In this document: piece after piece, positions 12,780 through 25,489 of the stretch
Layout: each line of letters starts with the position of its first letter
Position numbering within the stretch: the stretch's first letter is position 1
Assembly: GCA_002633005.1 (NCBI GenBank)
Contig: NMRA01000278.1
Span: 1-57,304 of the forward strand
Length of the DNA: 57,304 nucleotides
Direction: 5' to 3'
Source of the DNA: Phoronis australis
Taxonomy: Eukaryota > Phoronida > Phoronidae
Notes under the pieces: model-generated
Database searches by the model: none
What the model saw: the letters and a program-made list of their open reading frames with translations, nothing else
Told to the model about the DNA's origin: nothing
Position numbers and translations under genes: made by a program

Positions 12780-12960
12780 AAAACTAGCATCCGACTAGCG
12801 GGTTGGCTGATGGCCGGTCGGCAATTAAGGTCGGCTGTAGAGTCGGCTGGTGGGACGGCTTATGCGTAGCCACTGCGGCCGGCTGCCGGTCGGCTAAAAA
12901 TTAGCCGACCGTTCGACGGCCGGTCGTCGACTTCTAGCAGACCAGTCGGACAAAAATTCC
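12780..12960. repeat. CGGTCGGC-rich cluster with a perfect palindrome
   Basis: A GC-rich island in AT-rich surroundings. The words GGTCGGC, GTCGGCTG and GACGGC recur about ten times, and two arms of 11 bp (12887-12897 CGGTCGGCTAA and 12901-12911 TTAGCCGACCG) form a perfect hairpin with a 3-base loop. There is no ORF of note. It is possibly the stem of a small foldback element. Confidence 0.55.
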
Positions 12961-13870
12961 TGATGTGTGCTGTATCTACGTCAGTTTGGAAATATCTACA
13001 TGTATGGTCTACCATGTCTTTTTATGGAGAGTGTACTCTGGTGGTTTTGAAAGACGAGATGAAAAGGCGAGAAGCTCTGCAGTCTGGTAGCAAACACTAG
13101 CTTGTTGAGAGGTGCGTTGTCGCTGAGTTTCCCGTATTCTTAGAGCAATTCTTTAGTTGTTGGCGTCGAATAGTTCGTTTTTGTCCCAGTTTAAGCTTTT
13201 ATCCAGTGCTTGATTGCTCAAGTTTCTTATGACAATGTGGTATTTTCAATACATAACATTACGATGTTTTCCCGTTGCTCCCAACTTGTTCGAAAGCATA
13301 GCCCAACACCAAGTTGGGAAGATGACCCCTGTAGCCAATAGCTTACGCGACCATTAATCTGGCAAAAATTTATAGTTAGAGGGCAAGCTCTCTTTGTTCG
13401 AAAATTGCTAAAACTCCAATTTATCGTATCTAGCCTGACTGGGCTGTGTTTTTTAAAAAAGTCAAGTTATAACAACTTTGAACATAAACTAGTAGCATTT
13501 CTGAAATCCTAGTCAAATGGTGACCATGTTCAGTTTTTGAATCGCCGTAATCGCCCACCTACAACCGAAGTTACAACAACCTGTTCTTTCCAAACGTACC
13601 AATTCGCTCTGGGATTGACTGTGTTCACATGTGGTCTGGTGGGTAATTGACCTGCCTGTTGTCATACCTGATAAAAAACTGTGCCTGGTAGTTAACAAAG
13701 AAGCTAGACGTTACCACATTCTCACAACCCTCTGCGTCTGGCAAAGTCACTGAACGGGAAAACGCCGTCATGAATGTAGTGCTTAAAAATTGATATCGTT
13801 TTTGATCACACGAGCTTGGGTTTCACTCTTAATCAACTGATGTTTTGGTCATGCAGTTTCAATATATGGG
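12961..13870. other. No gene or repeat recognised
   Basis: Both strands have only short frames with no recognisable motifs. Confidence 0.4.
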
Positions 13871-13875
13871 CAGCG

Positions 13876-14020
13876 CACCAAAGGGGGCTGGAAGGGGTGC
13901 ATGGCCTCCACTTTTTCAGTGCTGCAATGCTAATGTTCTATAATTGGTACACCACAGGGGGTCTGGTGGCTTTAGCCCCCTCTTTTTTTCAGTGCTGCGC
14001 CGCCAATACAATATTCTCTG
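13876..14020. repeat. Short direct duplication, about 74-bp offset
   Basis: CACCA(A/C)AGGGGG(C/T)... followed by CTTTTTCAGTGCTGC occurs at 13876-13925 and again at 13950-13998. The second copy has extra T residues. The C-rich and G-rich halves resemble the ends of dispersed elements. Confidence 0.4.
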
Positions 14021-14049
14021 CGGAGGTGTTCATAGACTGATCAATTTTA

Positions 14050-17000
14050 GAGTTCATTACCATGTCATGCCAGAGGTGTATTATAAATCCAATGTGGAGC
14101 ATACTAAAGCTCATGACGCACTTATTCCTGCTGAAAATTCAAACCAAAACGCAATTTGATTTGTTACCTGAAGCGCAAGTTTCAATTACCCCATTCTTTG
14201 CCAACACAATAAAGATCCAACTGGCTGGGCTGCCTCAGTAAAGAAGGCATCATAAAATTCTCCAACTGAATAGAACTACTTGTGACCTTCCATTTGACCC
14301 CGATCTTCAGATGAAGGACTATCAGAAACCTCTTACATGTACATGATAGGTACATTCTCTGAGAACGAATTTTGTCGAAATGACACATCTCAATAGGTTG
14401 GTTGTACTTACATTGCAATTATTTTAAATGAAATAAAATAATATAAAAGATAAGAAATATATCTAATCACACAGTTTTTATTTTTAAAACATACATACGA
14501 ATACATATAATAGGGAAAAGGAAACAACTTTGCCTTAGAAAATAAACATGGCTGTAGGCTACAATACCTCTAGTTTACAAAAAAATAATATTGAGAAATT
14601 TGGAATAAAGTGAGATCTGCTAAAAAATACACAACATCTGTAAGTGCAGCATATCAAAATACATAAATACCTCAACTTACATATTACCCACATGTTTAGG
14701 TTGCAAGCTTCCAAGTTAACAAAATATGATCAATAAAATACATATTATTGAAGGTAGAAACAGACCCCTACCATTGTGATAATAGGAAAAAATATGCATA
14801 CCTTTAAATCAGTGCATATGTAAACAACGACATCTTTAATCACATTTGTTTTTGGCCAAAATATGCTTTCGAGGTGCCCTCAACAACAGGATGCAATACA
14901 GTACACTATAACATGATAGAGTTTAAAACAATAATTAGATACAGGTAACAAAGCAGCAATTAAAACAGGTTGATGATGAAGCTTTGACCAAGAGAGATGA
15001 AATAACGAGATGATAATGAATACTGAGAGCATGCACAATAATGAAAATTGACATAATTAAGAAAGGTAAATTGTAAAAATGGGTAAATAAATTACAGCCA
15101 GTTTTCAATATTAAGTTTGACAGTATCAACTGATTTGGGCTGTTTCATTTCTGGGCTAAGAGAGTTCCTTATTGCAGCAGCAGCACAAATAAGAGATCTC
15201 TCGCCGGTCTCGGTTTTATTTTTTTTTTTAAGAAACATTACCAGCAACCGAAAAAGGTGCAAAGTATACAGCTTGACTGCTGCTAAATTTGTGACCCAGA
15301 TATGTTGGAGCCAAACCATTGACACATCTGTTACATCCAAAAGGTAGAGAGATAATTCATTCTTATTATTTTAAAACAAAGTGAAGCTTCAAATTGCATC
15401 AACTTATATCAACATCAGAATTGTTTAATAATCACTGAATCAAAGTATACATTAAACATCAGCATGGCATGTGCAGAGTGTACAATACGTCTAAATATGA
15501 ATGAAGTATGCACAATAATTTACTTTATAAAACCCATTTTAATATTATACAACATTTGTTTAAGTTGAGATCAATTACAAAACAAACAGCAGCAAAAAGT
15601 CATTGGCCTGGTCCATTATGAGGGTCACACCGAAAAGAAATGAGCAAAGCGGGACATAAAAATAAGCCTGGCAACTGCTGCACGAAAATCAACTATTGAT
15701 TATGTTTGTAAAAATTAATACAAGGGGAATTTAGGAGCATGGCAGAAATTCCTTTTCAAAACAATATCAAATGGCGCTTGGAGTTGTCCCACCTACATCT
15801 CAGTGCAAAACATGAAAAAATCAGATTCCTTTATGAGATGTCATGCCAACGACATTGTGTGACATACAGACATACCTTTGTGTTTACTATATCTTCCACA
15901 TCGTACTGTGGGGTTTAACAAATTACGCCAACGACATTGTTTGACATACAGACGGACTGCCAAAAACTGTACTTAAAACTGTAAACTTCTTAAAAAATGA
16001 ATGAAAAAATCACATAGCTTTCATTTACAAAACTGAATCAAAATTTAAAAACGATTTTCATATACCATTTCTCTATAGAAGAGCTCAAAACTAGCAACAA
16101 GCAAAGCGGCAAGGCACTGCCGCAACCGGTAGTGGTATACAACAGGCCTACATTTTGAGAACCAGTTTTCTCCACTGAGCAAACGTTATCAAACTGGTTT
16201 TCAGAATTTTGCATGTTATTATAGGACTATTGCCGGGGATGCAGCAGTTAACCCAATCTGACAAGAGTCGTGAACTGACGTTTGTACCTGGCATTATGTC
16301 CTTCCATTGTATTACTCCTAAGTGTTCTTTGGCTACTTCTCACATCAAAACATTCACTTATTTTATAATCCCTGTTTGTTCTCCATCTCGTGTTAAGTAG
16401 TTTATTGGGTCAGCATCAACCAATGTTTTCTATTGGGATGACAATCTTGCTTTGGGACCTCTGCGTTGTTTCCCTTTGACAAATCCACTGACTGAAAAAG
16501 GCAAACAAAGTTAGAATTCATAACACATACCCGACTTGCAGTGTGTAATGCACGTTGAAAACCCCATTCACTTTTCCTCTAAGGCAAGCATGAAACACAA
16601 ATTCTACAGAAGAAAAATATAAGTTAAAACAAATAAGACTGTGATTTTATATTTTTAATGTTAATGGTTTCATTACTTTGAATGCAATTGTTGAAGCCTA
16701 TAAAAATCTATTCAGTGTAATCACACAAATAATCCACCCTCACAAAATTTCCCCAACAAGTCAGCTTAAAATCGAACTCTCAAAAATATCAGTCATCACG
16801 GGGTGAGTTAGGTAATTACATCGCGTAAATGCCGGGGAAGTTACGTGAAATCACGCCTGTTGACGAATAAAAAGTCCAAGGGACACGAATTTTACAAATT
16901 CCATCTGATATCTATCATGCTATTTTGCAAGTGTCGCGCGTGAGGTCACGCGCTTCTCTCAGTCTCGCGCTTGCCCTCGCCTACCTCAAGTGACGTCAAT

Positions 17001-18240
17001 TGAAATAGTTTGCGGCTATCGCGCCCGATGAAAAAGTTAACGGCCATTAAAAAGTGGAATTCGAATTCTTCGCCATAGTCATATTGCTTCAAAAAAACAT
17101 GCTTCATGGAAGATATGTACAGAGCAAGAAAGGATAGCTGAAGAAAGTAAGCACATTTTTAAGTGAAAATTTCAAGTTCAAAACGCATTTTTGACGATAT
17201 GAAACCTCTACGTCATTTAAGCAGACTTCGCCTACCCCCGGGAGGAAATTTGTTGGAACGACGGGAATATTGTAGCTCCTACCCAGTACCCTGCAAGCGG
17301 GGTGGCTACGTGTTGCCTAGGCCTGGGTAGGTCTACGGGGGAACAGGTTTGCGAGAAACAATGGATACGGGGAAGGATTGTAAGCTGTAATAATTTCCCA
17401 TAACAAAAGTACTAGACCTAACGCTCAAGAATTAATACGTTAAAATGCGCACCATTTTCTGATTGTATCCTGTCACTGTCTATTATATTACTTACATGTA
17501 CATCTAAGCGTTTGAGCCTTGGGTGGTGGACGTGTCGAATTTCAATCGAGTCCACCTCTCTTTCGAGTTTCGTGTCCAGGCCTGCTTACACGCTCATCCA
17601 TGCACGATCGGCGTCTGCCCTGTTGCCACACTTATCGACAGCTTGGCACTCCTCGCCTACTTTGAAAAAGTCCGCGATCGCATGCTACGTAGTCAGACAT
17701 CACTTGAAGTTCGACAGAAGCACGTGGAATTGTTTACTTGGGAAAATGACGAATGTATACATGTACTGTATCGACAAAATACTATATTTTGGCCTACACG
17801 CAAAATCAAGGATTGAAGTTGTCAATTGCTGCACTGTCGCGGCAATAAGTCTATCTGGCTTTGTGGTAACTTCCATTTACTTCGAATTCATGACAACGTT
17901 CGAGGTTTTGTGTCCAAAATTTCGCACTCTTGAAAATATGACCATTCATGGTTTATGTGTTACTGCATTTTGAGTCTGTCAATATTGTGGTTTTCTAAAC
18001 GACACAGAATACCTATTCAGGCGTTTTGATGTTTAGGTGTTACTGTACCAAATTGTCCAGTTTGTGCGAAAATGTTCCCGGGGTATAATGGGTGTTTCAA
18101 CGGAATTACATAATTGAGTGTTGGCATAGTGCCAGATTTTCGAATAATATTCCACCTTTTCAATTCAGGTGTCTCTTTTTTCACTCTCTAATGCTGGAAA
18201 CTTATCTTTTGATATTCCACACTTCATGCCGATTGTTTGT
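14050..18240. other. Gene-free AT-rich stretch with one CpG-richer zone
   Basis: I recognise no exon here. A short direct duplication of a 27-base segment occurs at 15845 and 15927 (GCCAACGACATTGT...GACATACAGAC). From about 16920 to 17360 the sequence becomes richer in CpG (GTCGCGCGTGAGGTCACGCGC and a CCCCGGG-containing part), which could mark a promoter region, but no initiator or first exon could be tied to it. An open frame at 17523-17816 (97 codons) is unrecognised. I looked here for the missing 5' exons of the orphan exon at 18256 (motif CC-x-RWY-x-F) and found none. Confidence 0.45.
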
Positions 18241-18255
18241 CCAACTATTTTACAG

Positions 18256-18401
18256 TTGGCGGTTTCTGCAATCTTCCAGCGGGAAGCTACAACATAAGGC
18301 TTTACGTTCAGACGTGTCCTCGTTACAGCTACCGTGACGCTTACACCTGCTGGGATTCCAGCTGTCGTCTGGTAGTCAGCGACGTCTTCAACGTGAACTA
18401 A
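18256..18401 (+). CDS. Orphan terminal exon: C-terminal half of a CTHRC1-like domain
   Basis: The acceptor TATTTTACAG is followed by a phase-1 exon of 146 nt ending in TAA. It encodes (V)GGFCNLPAGSYNIRLYVQTC... and then DAYTCWDSSCRLVVSD. This aligns with the second-half exon of the CTHRC1-like domain at 40737 (VDGMCDLPKSGDIVVSFHVGAC... NAYTGW): the same phase, same first residues, same G-x-C-x-LP and AYT-x-W positions. CTHRC1 (collagen triple helix repeat containing 1) proteins are secreted matrix-associated factors, and the domain is expanded in cnidarians. No partner exon was found in the 18 kb upstream, so this is either the last exon of a paralogue with very long introns or a leftover of a partial tandem duplication. 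It has an extra Cys pair (C and C in TCWDSSC) compared with the other copy. Confidence 0.7.
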
Positions 18402-19522
18402 GGCACGCAACAGTTATGCTGAACAGATACCTTAACGTTTCTCACGTGTTTTCCTGCGAAAATATACTGTCAATGATTTAGTCCCATTTTCAAACCTGGT
18501 GACTGCTTTTTGAAGACACTGTTTACTTTTGTTTTTTGACTTCAGCCAACAGTCAGAAACCTGACTACAAAACATTTTGTTTTCTTTCTTGTAGTAGTCA
18601 CAGATTTGTGACTTTGATTTGTGTTTTGTAGACAGATTTTCTGATTTTAAACAGAAGTCGTTTTTTGCGAATCGTGCTAAACTATCTATTGACAGAGTAC
18701 AGATGAAAGATAGAAGCCTACAGTCTCCTAGAGAAAGAAGCCCCTGTTTACTGGAAATGTAGCTCATCTTCAGAGAGAAGCGCAATTACCCACCGTCTAT
18801 GCAATAGCTGGCGTAGCCCTCTTTACCTGCAGAAACGTTAAGTCATTAATCAAATTTTATACATATTCTCACATGAAAATTAATTAAGTCTGCATTATTT
18901 TAGTATGTGTAGTTGTGGGGTCAGTAGTGGTTTGCAAAGTGTCATCTTAGTTTGAGTTTCCATGCAGCTCGATCTGTATGTAGTCTAGGTTTGTGTACAC
19001 TGTATTGTCGGCAATTAATCCATAACAGGCATATGATTCCCAACTTGTTGAATTCAAAACGATCGAGAACGTTAACAACATTTCATTTGCTTTTATGGTA
19101 GGGTATACATGTAAGCTGATAACTCTGCATCGAACACGCAGAGGCTTGCTTGGAACTGACCAAAGGGTGAAGTGCAGACCTAATACATTTTTCCCAAGGC
19201 ATGGATCGCACGGGAAATCTAATGGACGAGCTTAAATTTACGTATGTACGTGATTACGTCGTTCTCAAGCTTAGGAATGTTGTATCGAATGAGCGTGATG
19301 AAAATCAATCCTGTGTTATTGATATACGCGTTACAGTCTGCTAGGTTTCAGGTCACCTGATTAAACTTATTCAGAATATGGTACAATAGACATTGAATAT
19401 GATCGCTGCCATTAAATTTTTAACAAAACATATCGTTCCTTTTGTTGGATTACTCCATATAACTTTCTAAAATACAAACTGTAAACAGTCGTGCAGTGTC
19501 CTTACTGATAAGGATACGTACT

Positions 19523-19891
19523 ATGTCTTTTTCAATTTGGACAGCGGTCATTTTAAACCTCTTAAAACTTTGTCAGTCTAGCACACTATTTGGTGAAAAA
19601 ATCGAAACATGCTCGGGAATTTCGCTGAGATCCACTTGTTCTGCTACAAGTGTAAACGGGTTGTTTTCACCGTCCTACTTTGGGAAACGAACTGGCACAA
19701 GAAGTGACGTTGAATGCGCGCTCTACTGCAGGAGACAGGCAGCTTGCACCTCGGCTTACTACGAAGAAGATACAGGCGTATGCTACTTCTCCCAGGAAAG
19801 TTATCACGATGTGGTGTCGCAGGGAAGAGCGGAGAAAGAGGGAAGAAATCTTCGAAGCAAGATAAGAATTGACAACTGGAAATTACATCTG
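19523..19891 (+). CDS. Exon 1 of mosaic gene: signal peptide and PAN/apple-like domain
   Basis: The frame from the ATG at 19523 begins with a good signal peptide (MSFSIWTAVILNLLKLCQSS, cleavage near residue 19-20). It then reads as a PAN/apple-like module with cysteines at residues 30, 39, 65, 69, 75 and 87 and the segments VECALYCRRQAACTSAYY and GVCYFS. PAN modules bind proteins or sugars outside the cell. An upstream in-frame GTG at 19496 is not a credible start. The exon end is uncertain: the best phase-0 donor is CTG|GTTAGA at 19892, which leaves phase 0 as the next exon needs. A weaker one is CAG|GTTGCT at 19928. Without splicing the frame stops at 19951. The start lies 1.1 kb after the orphan exon at 18256. 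Confidence 0.65.
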
Positions 19892-19951
19892 GTTAGAATC
19901 TGGTTGCGACAATATATGGCTTGTCAGGTTGCTTATAATGTCGTTACATGA

Positions 19952-20458
19952 GTACTTCGAGATTTTGTGACCCTTAAAACCCTGTTTACGATTCCGACCT
20001 TTTTCTGTACGACTAATCGTTGTGTGTTTACATGTCTTCCGACACAACTGTACGATTATGGGGAGCTAAATAGACCATTCCGATTTGCTCCGACCTGATG
20101 CGACTAATTTTGGGCGTACTGCAACTGCCGCATTTGAAGTCGATATAATGTCGTGACAGTAGGATCAGAATACGTAAAAAGGGTTTTACTCTGGTAAGAA
20201 GTGTGGCCATCTATATAAAATAGTCTAAACCAAGACCCCTAAGTCTTCTGCGCATGTGTGGACATGTGAAAACACTGGTTGTTCTAAAATGCCATATTTT
20301 AGGTTCAGTAGCAATTATTAGGCTTTAATATAAAACGAGAGTGAACTCTTCGTTGTAATCTCCACAATATTGAAAATAAGTAGGGATATTTTAGTTCAGC
20401 GCTGCTAATTGAAGCAATCCCATTCTCACTAAAAAGTTTTTACTTATACCGTCAGAGG
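19952..20458. other. Intron 1, 5' part; nothing recognised
   Basis: No exon or repeat was recognised before the inverted-repeat element at 20459. Confidence 0.4.
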
Positions 20459-20746
20459 CCCTAAAGTCGTGAGTGCCCTAAAGTCGTGAACGATCTTATT
20501 TCCTCTTCTGCGCGGTCCTGCGACATCTGGCGTTGAAGTTTCCAGCGTTCTTCTGCTTACGAACGTCAAACGAATACCCGGACGTGTTCGTATTCACAAT
20601 ATAATAACAAACAGTGAGTGAGTGNTGTCAAAACACGTATATTTGTGAAGGCTGACATATGTCCATCACATCACATGAGCAGTTGCTAACGGACATTGGG
20701 TAGTATGACAATCGGCACTTAGTATGCTTATATTCACGACTTTAGG
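20459..20746. repeat. Inverted-repeat element with CCTAAAGTCGTGA ends
   Basis: CCTAAAGTCGTGA occurs twice at the left (20459 and 20477) and in reverse complement (TTCACGACTTTAGG) at 20733-20746. The 290 bp thus have inverted termini and no coding content, as in a MITE. Base 20625 is N. Confidence 0.5.
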
Positions 20747-20759
20747 TCGTGGGTGTATA

Positions 20760-23540
20760 TTGTAAGAAAATGTCACCAGTCTTCTTTGAGCTCTTCACGA
20801 AGATAAACATGTCAGGTGTTAGTACAGGTCGACACAAACACGCAGAAGCATTGGTGAAGTTGGCTGAGTCCGTGGTTTAGACAAACTTGTACTTACGTTC
20901 GTTTTACATGTAAATGTATAACCTAGAAACAAGTAAGTAGCGTTTTAATTTTTGCGCATGATAAACGCATTTAAACTGACAATTGCGACTGCACACATAT
21001 ATTTTGAGGTCAGTTAGGACCGTATTGATTAGTCTGTGAATTTCGTCAAATATCCACAAAAGTGACAGGTTTTGGAAAGAAATTATAGGGCAAGGGGCTC
21101 GAGGCTTTCGAACCTATTGCAACTACTGTCGGAAATGGAAGCCTGGGATACCAGTGTTGAAAAAATTGTGGCGACTAGGAGGGGTGTGTTTATTTATTTA
21201 TTCAACAATTTTTAAAAGACTGGGTTATCACTACAGTCAGTATACTGATTTTCAAGTGGGTGTTAAAACTGGCGTACGAGAGAAAGATTACTATTAGATT
21301 ACCAGAGTTCCAAGACCTTTTAAAGCTTAGGGTCCTTAGTGAACACGAACTCATAGATCGGATGTAATACGAAAAAGAGAAATGTCCTCCATGAGCAAAT
21401 TCATTGGCTTGAGCTTCGTTTCTTTCCCGAAAGTGCTACAACATGGCGGTTATTCGCCGCGTAATATGACTTTGTAGAGATTATCTTGAGATTTTATTAG
21501 AGAAGGTTTGAAAGAGAAACAAAAGGAATAGCATGAAAAACATTTTTGAAACTTAAATCATGTTATTCATCACAGTCAAATAGTTTAAAATTTTTGTTCA
21601 AACTATTCATTGAATGGACAAACATATTCACCTCGCAATTATGTAATCTTTAGATAACTGTTACAATTAATGATAGGCTGACACATGTTCACACCAAGGG
21701 CACGCAAACTAAATCTATTACCTAATTACAACAAGAGAGTTTTTACAAAAATCTGCCATTCGTTTCCATTGTTCGTGAACATATGTTGAACATGTTTTAA
21801 GAAGAACTTTATAATACTTTAAAAATTGCGACAGATGCTACATGCACATGTATTATTGCTTTTTCAATCAAACAAATTTGATCTTTTGCGAGAAAAATAA
21901 TTAACATTTATTGACTTGAACCTTTACAAACTAAATCCAGGTATGGCATTAGAAACAACCAGTGTTTGTATCTTTTTCTAAAATGGACAGATATTGGGAT
22001 AAAACTTCTCAGAAACCCTTAACAAAGGAACAGTAAAAAACAAGTCAGATAATCCAGATAGCGTTTTGCAGAACAGCCCTTAAAGCATAGTGGATATACA
22101 GTGTATGTGAAAATGCTGACATTCGTTAATTAGCCACATTCAAATATTTTCTAGGAACCTACGAATTATTAATTGAGATCGATTGACAGTAATTAGAAAG
22201 CAATGAGCAAAAAAGGAAGATCAGGTGGTATAACAAAGATAAATTGTTTACTGTCTTCGCTCTGTTTGCTTTCAATGAAGTATTCCGAGGTCTGAGACTA
22301 AACTTTTGTTCGCATGTTTAATTTCGAAAACGTTGTATTCTACTTTAGTCCGAATGATTAACACCGCACCGTATTAGCACTAGCTCATCAATAAGTGCAA
22401 ATGGTATTTTTGCTCCGTTTTTGTTAAACTTTCTCGAAATATAACACTGGGCTTACCTTAAACTAAATGCATCACCCGAGTTTATTGAAATTTTCCTCGT
22501 AAACTGACGTAAGATTGTGAAAGTAAGGTTCTACGTAAAAAAGAGGTATTGCAGTTTCGCTCAATGAGATGGACGACACAAAAGATCTAGATCATTACCG
22601 TAGGATCGTTTCAATCTTGAGCCGCTATGAATGTCACGCATTTATTTCTAATTAGGTTCAGATTAACCTGTTTTACAGTAACAATACGCGTCCTGCATTT
22701 TCAACGCAAAAATATAAGGAAAATTATTTAAACAGCTCAACCTCCAGCTAAATGTCGACATAGAAGTTACATGTAGCGGCAAGTTTGTCAAAAACGTGAC
22801 CACTCGAAAAAAATGTCTAGTAAACACCAATGAACAAAAGGATTTTTAAAAGACCAAACTTTATGGACTTGAGCAGCCGTCAATGTCAAATGACGTCGTA
22901 CGGATGTTGCAAACTATTGTTTGACTTGTGAGATGCATATGGCGGGCGCTACAGTTGTTTTCTTGTATTGCTTCTTTGTTGGATATAGCAATACAGGTCG
23001 AACGGGTATTGTACGTTGGCCGCACATCAGCGGGTTACCAATAAATGCTTACCATTAACTTTATTATAAAAAAACAAAGTGGACAATAAATACGCCTATC
23101 TACCGACATCTATGCAACGAGTTCACAATCTACTGTAGTGTTCCGTGGGCAAGTTTCATGAAGTCGCTTTGTACTTTGATAGGCAGGATTGTTAATTACA
23201 TTTTATAATCCAGACTGATTATCGCTGGGCGATTTTACATATCTATCAAGACACCTCCAACCTAAAATTTAGCATAATAACCTTCATTAGTAGAACACAA
23301 TTCACTTTTACTCAAGCGATTAATTGCTAGTCCAATAAATTTTTAATGAAACTGGTATGTTTGCACTCCCTTTTTGAATGTTTACTATGAAATATTCAGT
23401 TCATACCCAGAAAGTTCCAAAGAGGCACCGTATCTGAGTTAATCTATATGCAATTGTTATACACAAACACATGAATTAGAAAACTAATGTTAAGATAACA
23501 ATGACATATGATTACGAATGTAAATAAATCATTGTAATCG
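20760..23540. other. Intron 1 continued; no exon or clear repeat
   Basis: AT-rich, with frames shorter than about 60 codons and no recognisable motif on either strand. Confidence 0.45.
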
Positions 23541-23544
23541 TAAG

Positions 23545-23910
23545 TAGTCATGGGGATGATGTTTTGAGAATGGGCAGAAAATTGCAGTGTTATGAACATA
23601 TAAAAATGCTTTAGAATTTATTGTGTCTGGAAGATCATTGACGTACAGTGAAAAGAGTACGGGACCTAGTATATTACCTTGAGGTTCTCCAGCATTTACG
23701 AAACCTGGTGTTGGTGAGGGTGATATGACAACCTCAATTTGTAAGTTCGACATTCCAGATATGATTTTAAAAGTAAGAGGAGAGAGCCTGGGAAACCACA
23801 AGATTGTAATTTATGTAGAAGCAGATCATGGGACACGACATCAAAAGATGACGCAATGTCTAAAAATAAGCTGGCGCTCCATCCTCTTTGTGTTGACTTT
23901 CAAATTGGCA
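23545..23910 (-). mobile_element. LINE reverse transcriptase fragment
   Basis: On the minus strand the frames read FLDIASSFDVVSHDLLLHKL (RT motif A region), then FVNAGEPQGNILGPVLFSLY with VNDLPD (motif B), then AFLYVHNTAIF (a degenerate YADDTAIF catalytic box, with both aspartates lost). A frameshift separates the first part from the second. The wording resembles Jockey/CR1-type elements. It is a 5'- and 3'-truncated fossil inside intron 1 of the mosaic gene. Confidence 0.8.
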
Positions 23911-23929
23911 CAAATAAAGCAGTGACATT

Positions 23930-25141
23930 TTGTCAAATCAATTTTGACACCCAAAACTATAATAATTAGTTTCATCAGTAAAATTCTGATATCCATGAGT
24001 GAGTGGGGTTCACGACGTATTTCGCATTTACGTCGACATGGTCTCTCTCATGGCAAATTAAATCTTAAGTACGGGTAGTATATTTTGGTGGTATAAAAAT
24101 GTTGTATTGTTTTGCAGATGTTTTAATATGAGTGTATTTATTAGCCAAAGGTTTCTACGCCGCGTATATATTTTTACGAAGCCGAAAATCGAGTTAATAT
24201 GATTAGTTGGCGTGTATTTTATTAGCAATTTATTCTGCACTCAAATTTATCGGGGTTTACGAAGATGAGTGCCTAGTTCACGTTTCAATCTATATTCGAG
24301 TTACAAAAACCCCGGATTTCCGAGTAAAGAATGTAAACGTTCAGTTCATAATCGAAGTTATATCGTGAATGCTCGAACCATCAAATGCACCTTTAAGGCA
24401 ACCCTTCTAAATCTTCGCGCACGTACATGTACTTGCATGTCCTCAAAGTCCTTGTCAGAAAATCAGTAAACCGAGAAATAAAGGTTTTCAATCATTGATT
24501 AAAGTGGCAGCAAATCTTCAGCACACCAAATACATGTACATGTACATTTAATATTATTGATAGAGGTGCATCACTTTAGACGGCCATGGCAAGAAAGTAA
24601 CAAGGAACTGCTACCTGATTTCAAGTTTTAGTAGCCAAAGACCGAAATACAAAATACAAATATATAGGTATATTAGTATTGTGTAAAACTCCCTGAAAAG
24701 GATACTAAACCCTGTTTTGGTGTTTTCAACCAACCATCGTTCTGATCTGCTAATGCATCATTTTCGCCTTTCTTGAAAGATAAAAGCAGGAATCCACTAA
24801 GAACTACTAAAAGCGTACATGTATTTCACTCTTGCCTGTGCAACAGAATTCAAAAAGAGTACTATGATTCGCTCCAAATTTTTGTCTTTTGTCAAGGGTT
24901 AAAGAGCATCATTTTGTTTCAGGGAATTGTACAGGAATATTGCCTTCAATGGCTGTTAATGGATAAAACTGGTTTTAATAACATAGTTTTTTTTTTAAAA
25001 ATAACCATTTCTGCTTCATTTCAGTTTAAACGATTTCAACAAAGACATTTTCACAAACGATACTCTTTTATTGTGAAATACGCACCCTCCAACGTCAACG
25101 AATCTTCATCCATAAAGTTGTTTAACTTTTGATTTTTACAG
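23930..25141. other. Intron 1, 3' part; no gene recognised
   Basis: It contains an ACATGTACATGTACAT palindrome near 24533 and one open frame (24773-25132) without a recognisable domain, which runs into the polypyrimidine tract of the next exon. Nothing else was seen. Confidence 0.4.
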
Positions 25142-25174
25142 GATGGTGCAACAGCAAACAGGTCACACCAGCAT
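25142..25174 (+). CDS. Exon 2 of mosaic gene (33-nt microexon)
   Basis: Acceptor TGATTTTTACAG and donor CAT|GTAAGT are both strong. The exon is 33 nt and, read in phase 0, encodes DGATANRSHQH. Of the three frames, only phase 0 joins the next exon without an immediate stop. It links the PAN exon to the Cys-rich exon. With so little sequence, support comes from the splice sites and phase rather than homology. Confidence 0.55.
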
Positions 25175-25402
25175 GTAAGTTGAATGACCTTATTCTTCAA
25201 TCATTTCTTTGCAATCTTCTGACCGATTAGACGCAATCTGGGTTTTGCATTTGAAGGGAATAATGTTCAGTGGTCGAAAACAATACCATGGAAATGGTGG
25301 CACTTTTACTTAAAAATCATAAACGCAATAAAGTGTTAACAGAAGCTGATCATATTCACTGTACCATAATTTTAGATGTAGACATACAATCACTTTTTTC
25401 AG

Positions 25403-25487
25403 GACAAGGAATGCGTGAAGGCCAACTGCACAGACGGAAAGCAGTCTTGTGTGAGAGACTGCACTAACGACGTGGGAGTCTGCGTGG
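25403..25487 (+). CDS. Exon 3 of mosaic gene: Cys-rich linker, GC donor
   Basis: The acceptor CACTTTTTTCAG leads into a phase-0 frame DKECVKANCTDGKQSCVRDC followed by TNDVGVCV, with six cysteines in about 28 residues. The best donor is the non-canonical GCAAGT at 25488 (G|GCAAGT), which leaves phase 1. That is exactly the phase required by the exon at 37816, giving an alanine codon across the junction. If unspliced, the frame stops at TAG 25516. The module is probably an extracellular disulphide-bonded linker; I do not recognise a named domain. Confidence 0.6.
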
Positions 25488-25489
25488 GC

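Noticed and set aside
17512-17973. 153-codon open frame
   Set aside because: No domain was recognised, it overlaps another open frame on the same strand, and no splice context supports it.
19496-19522. GTG at 19496 as start of the PAN exon
   Set aside because: Nuclear genes use ATG, and the ATG at 19523 gives a clean signal peptide.
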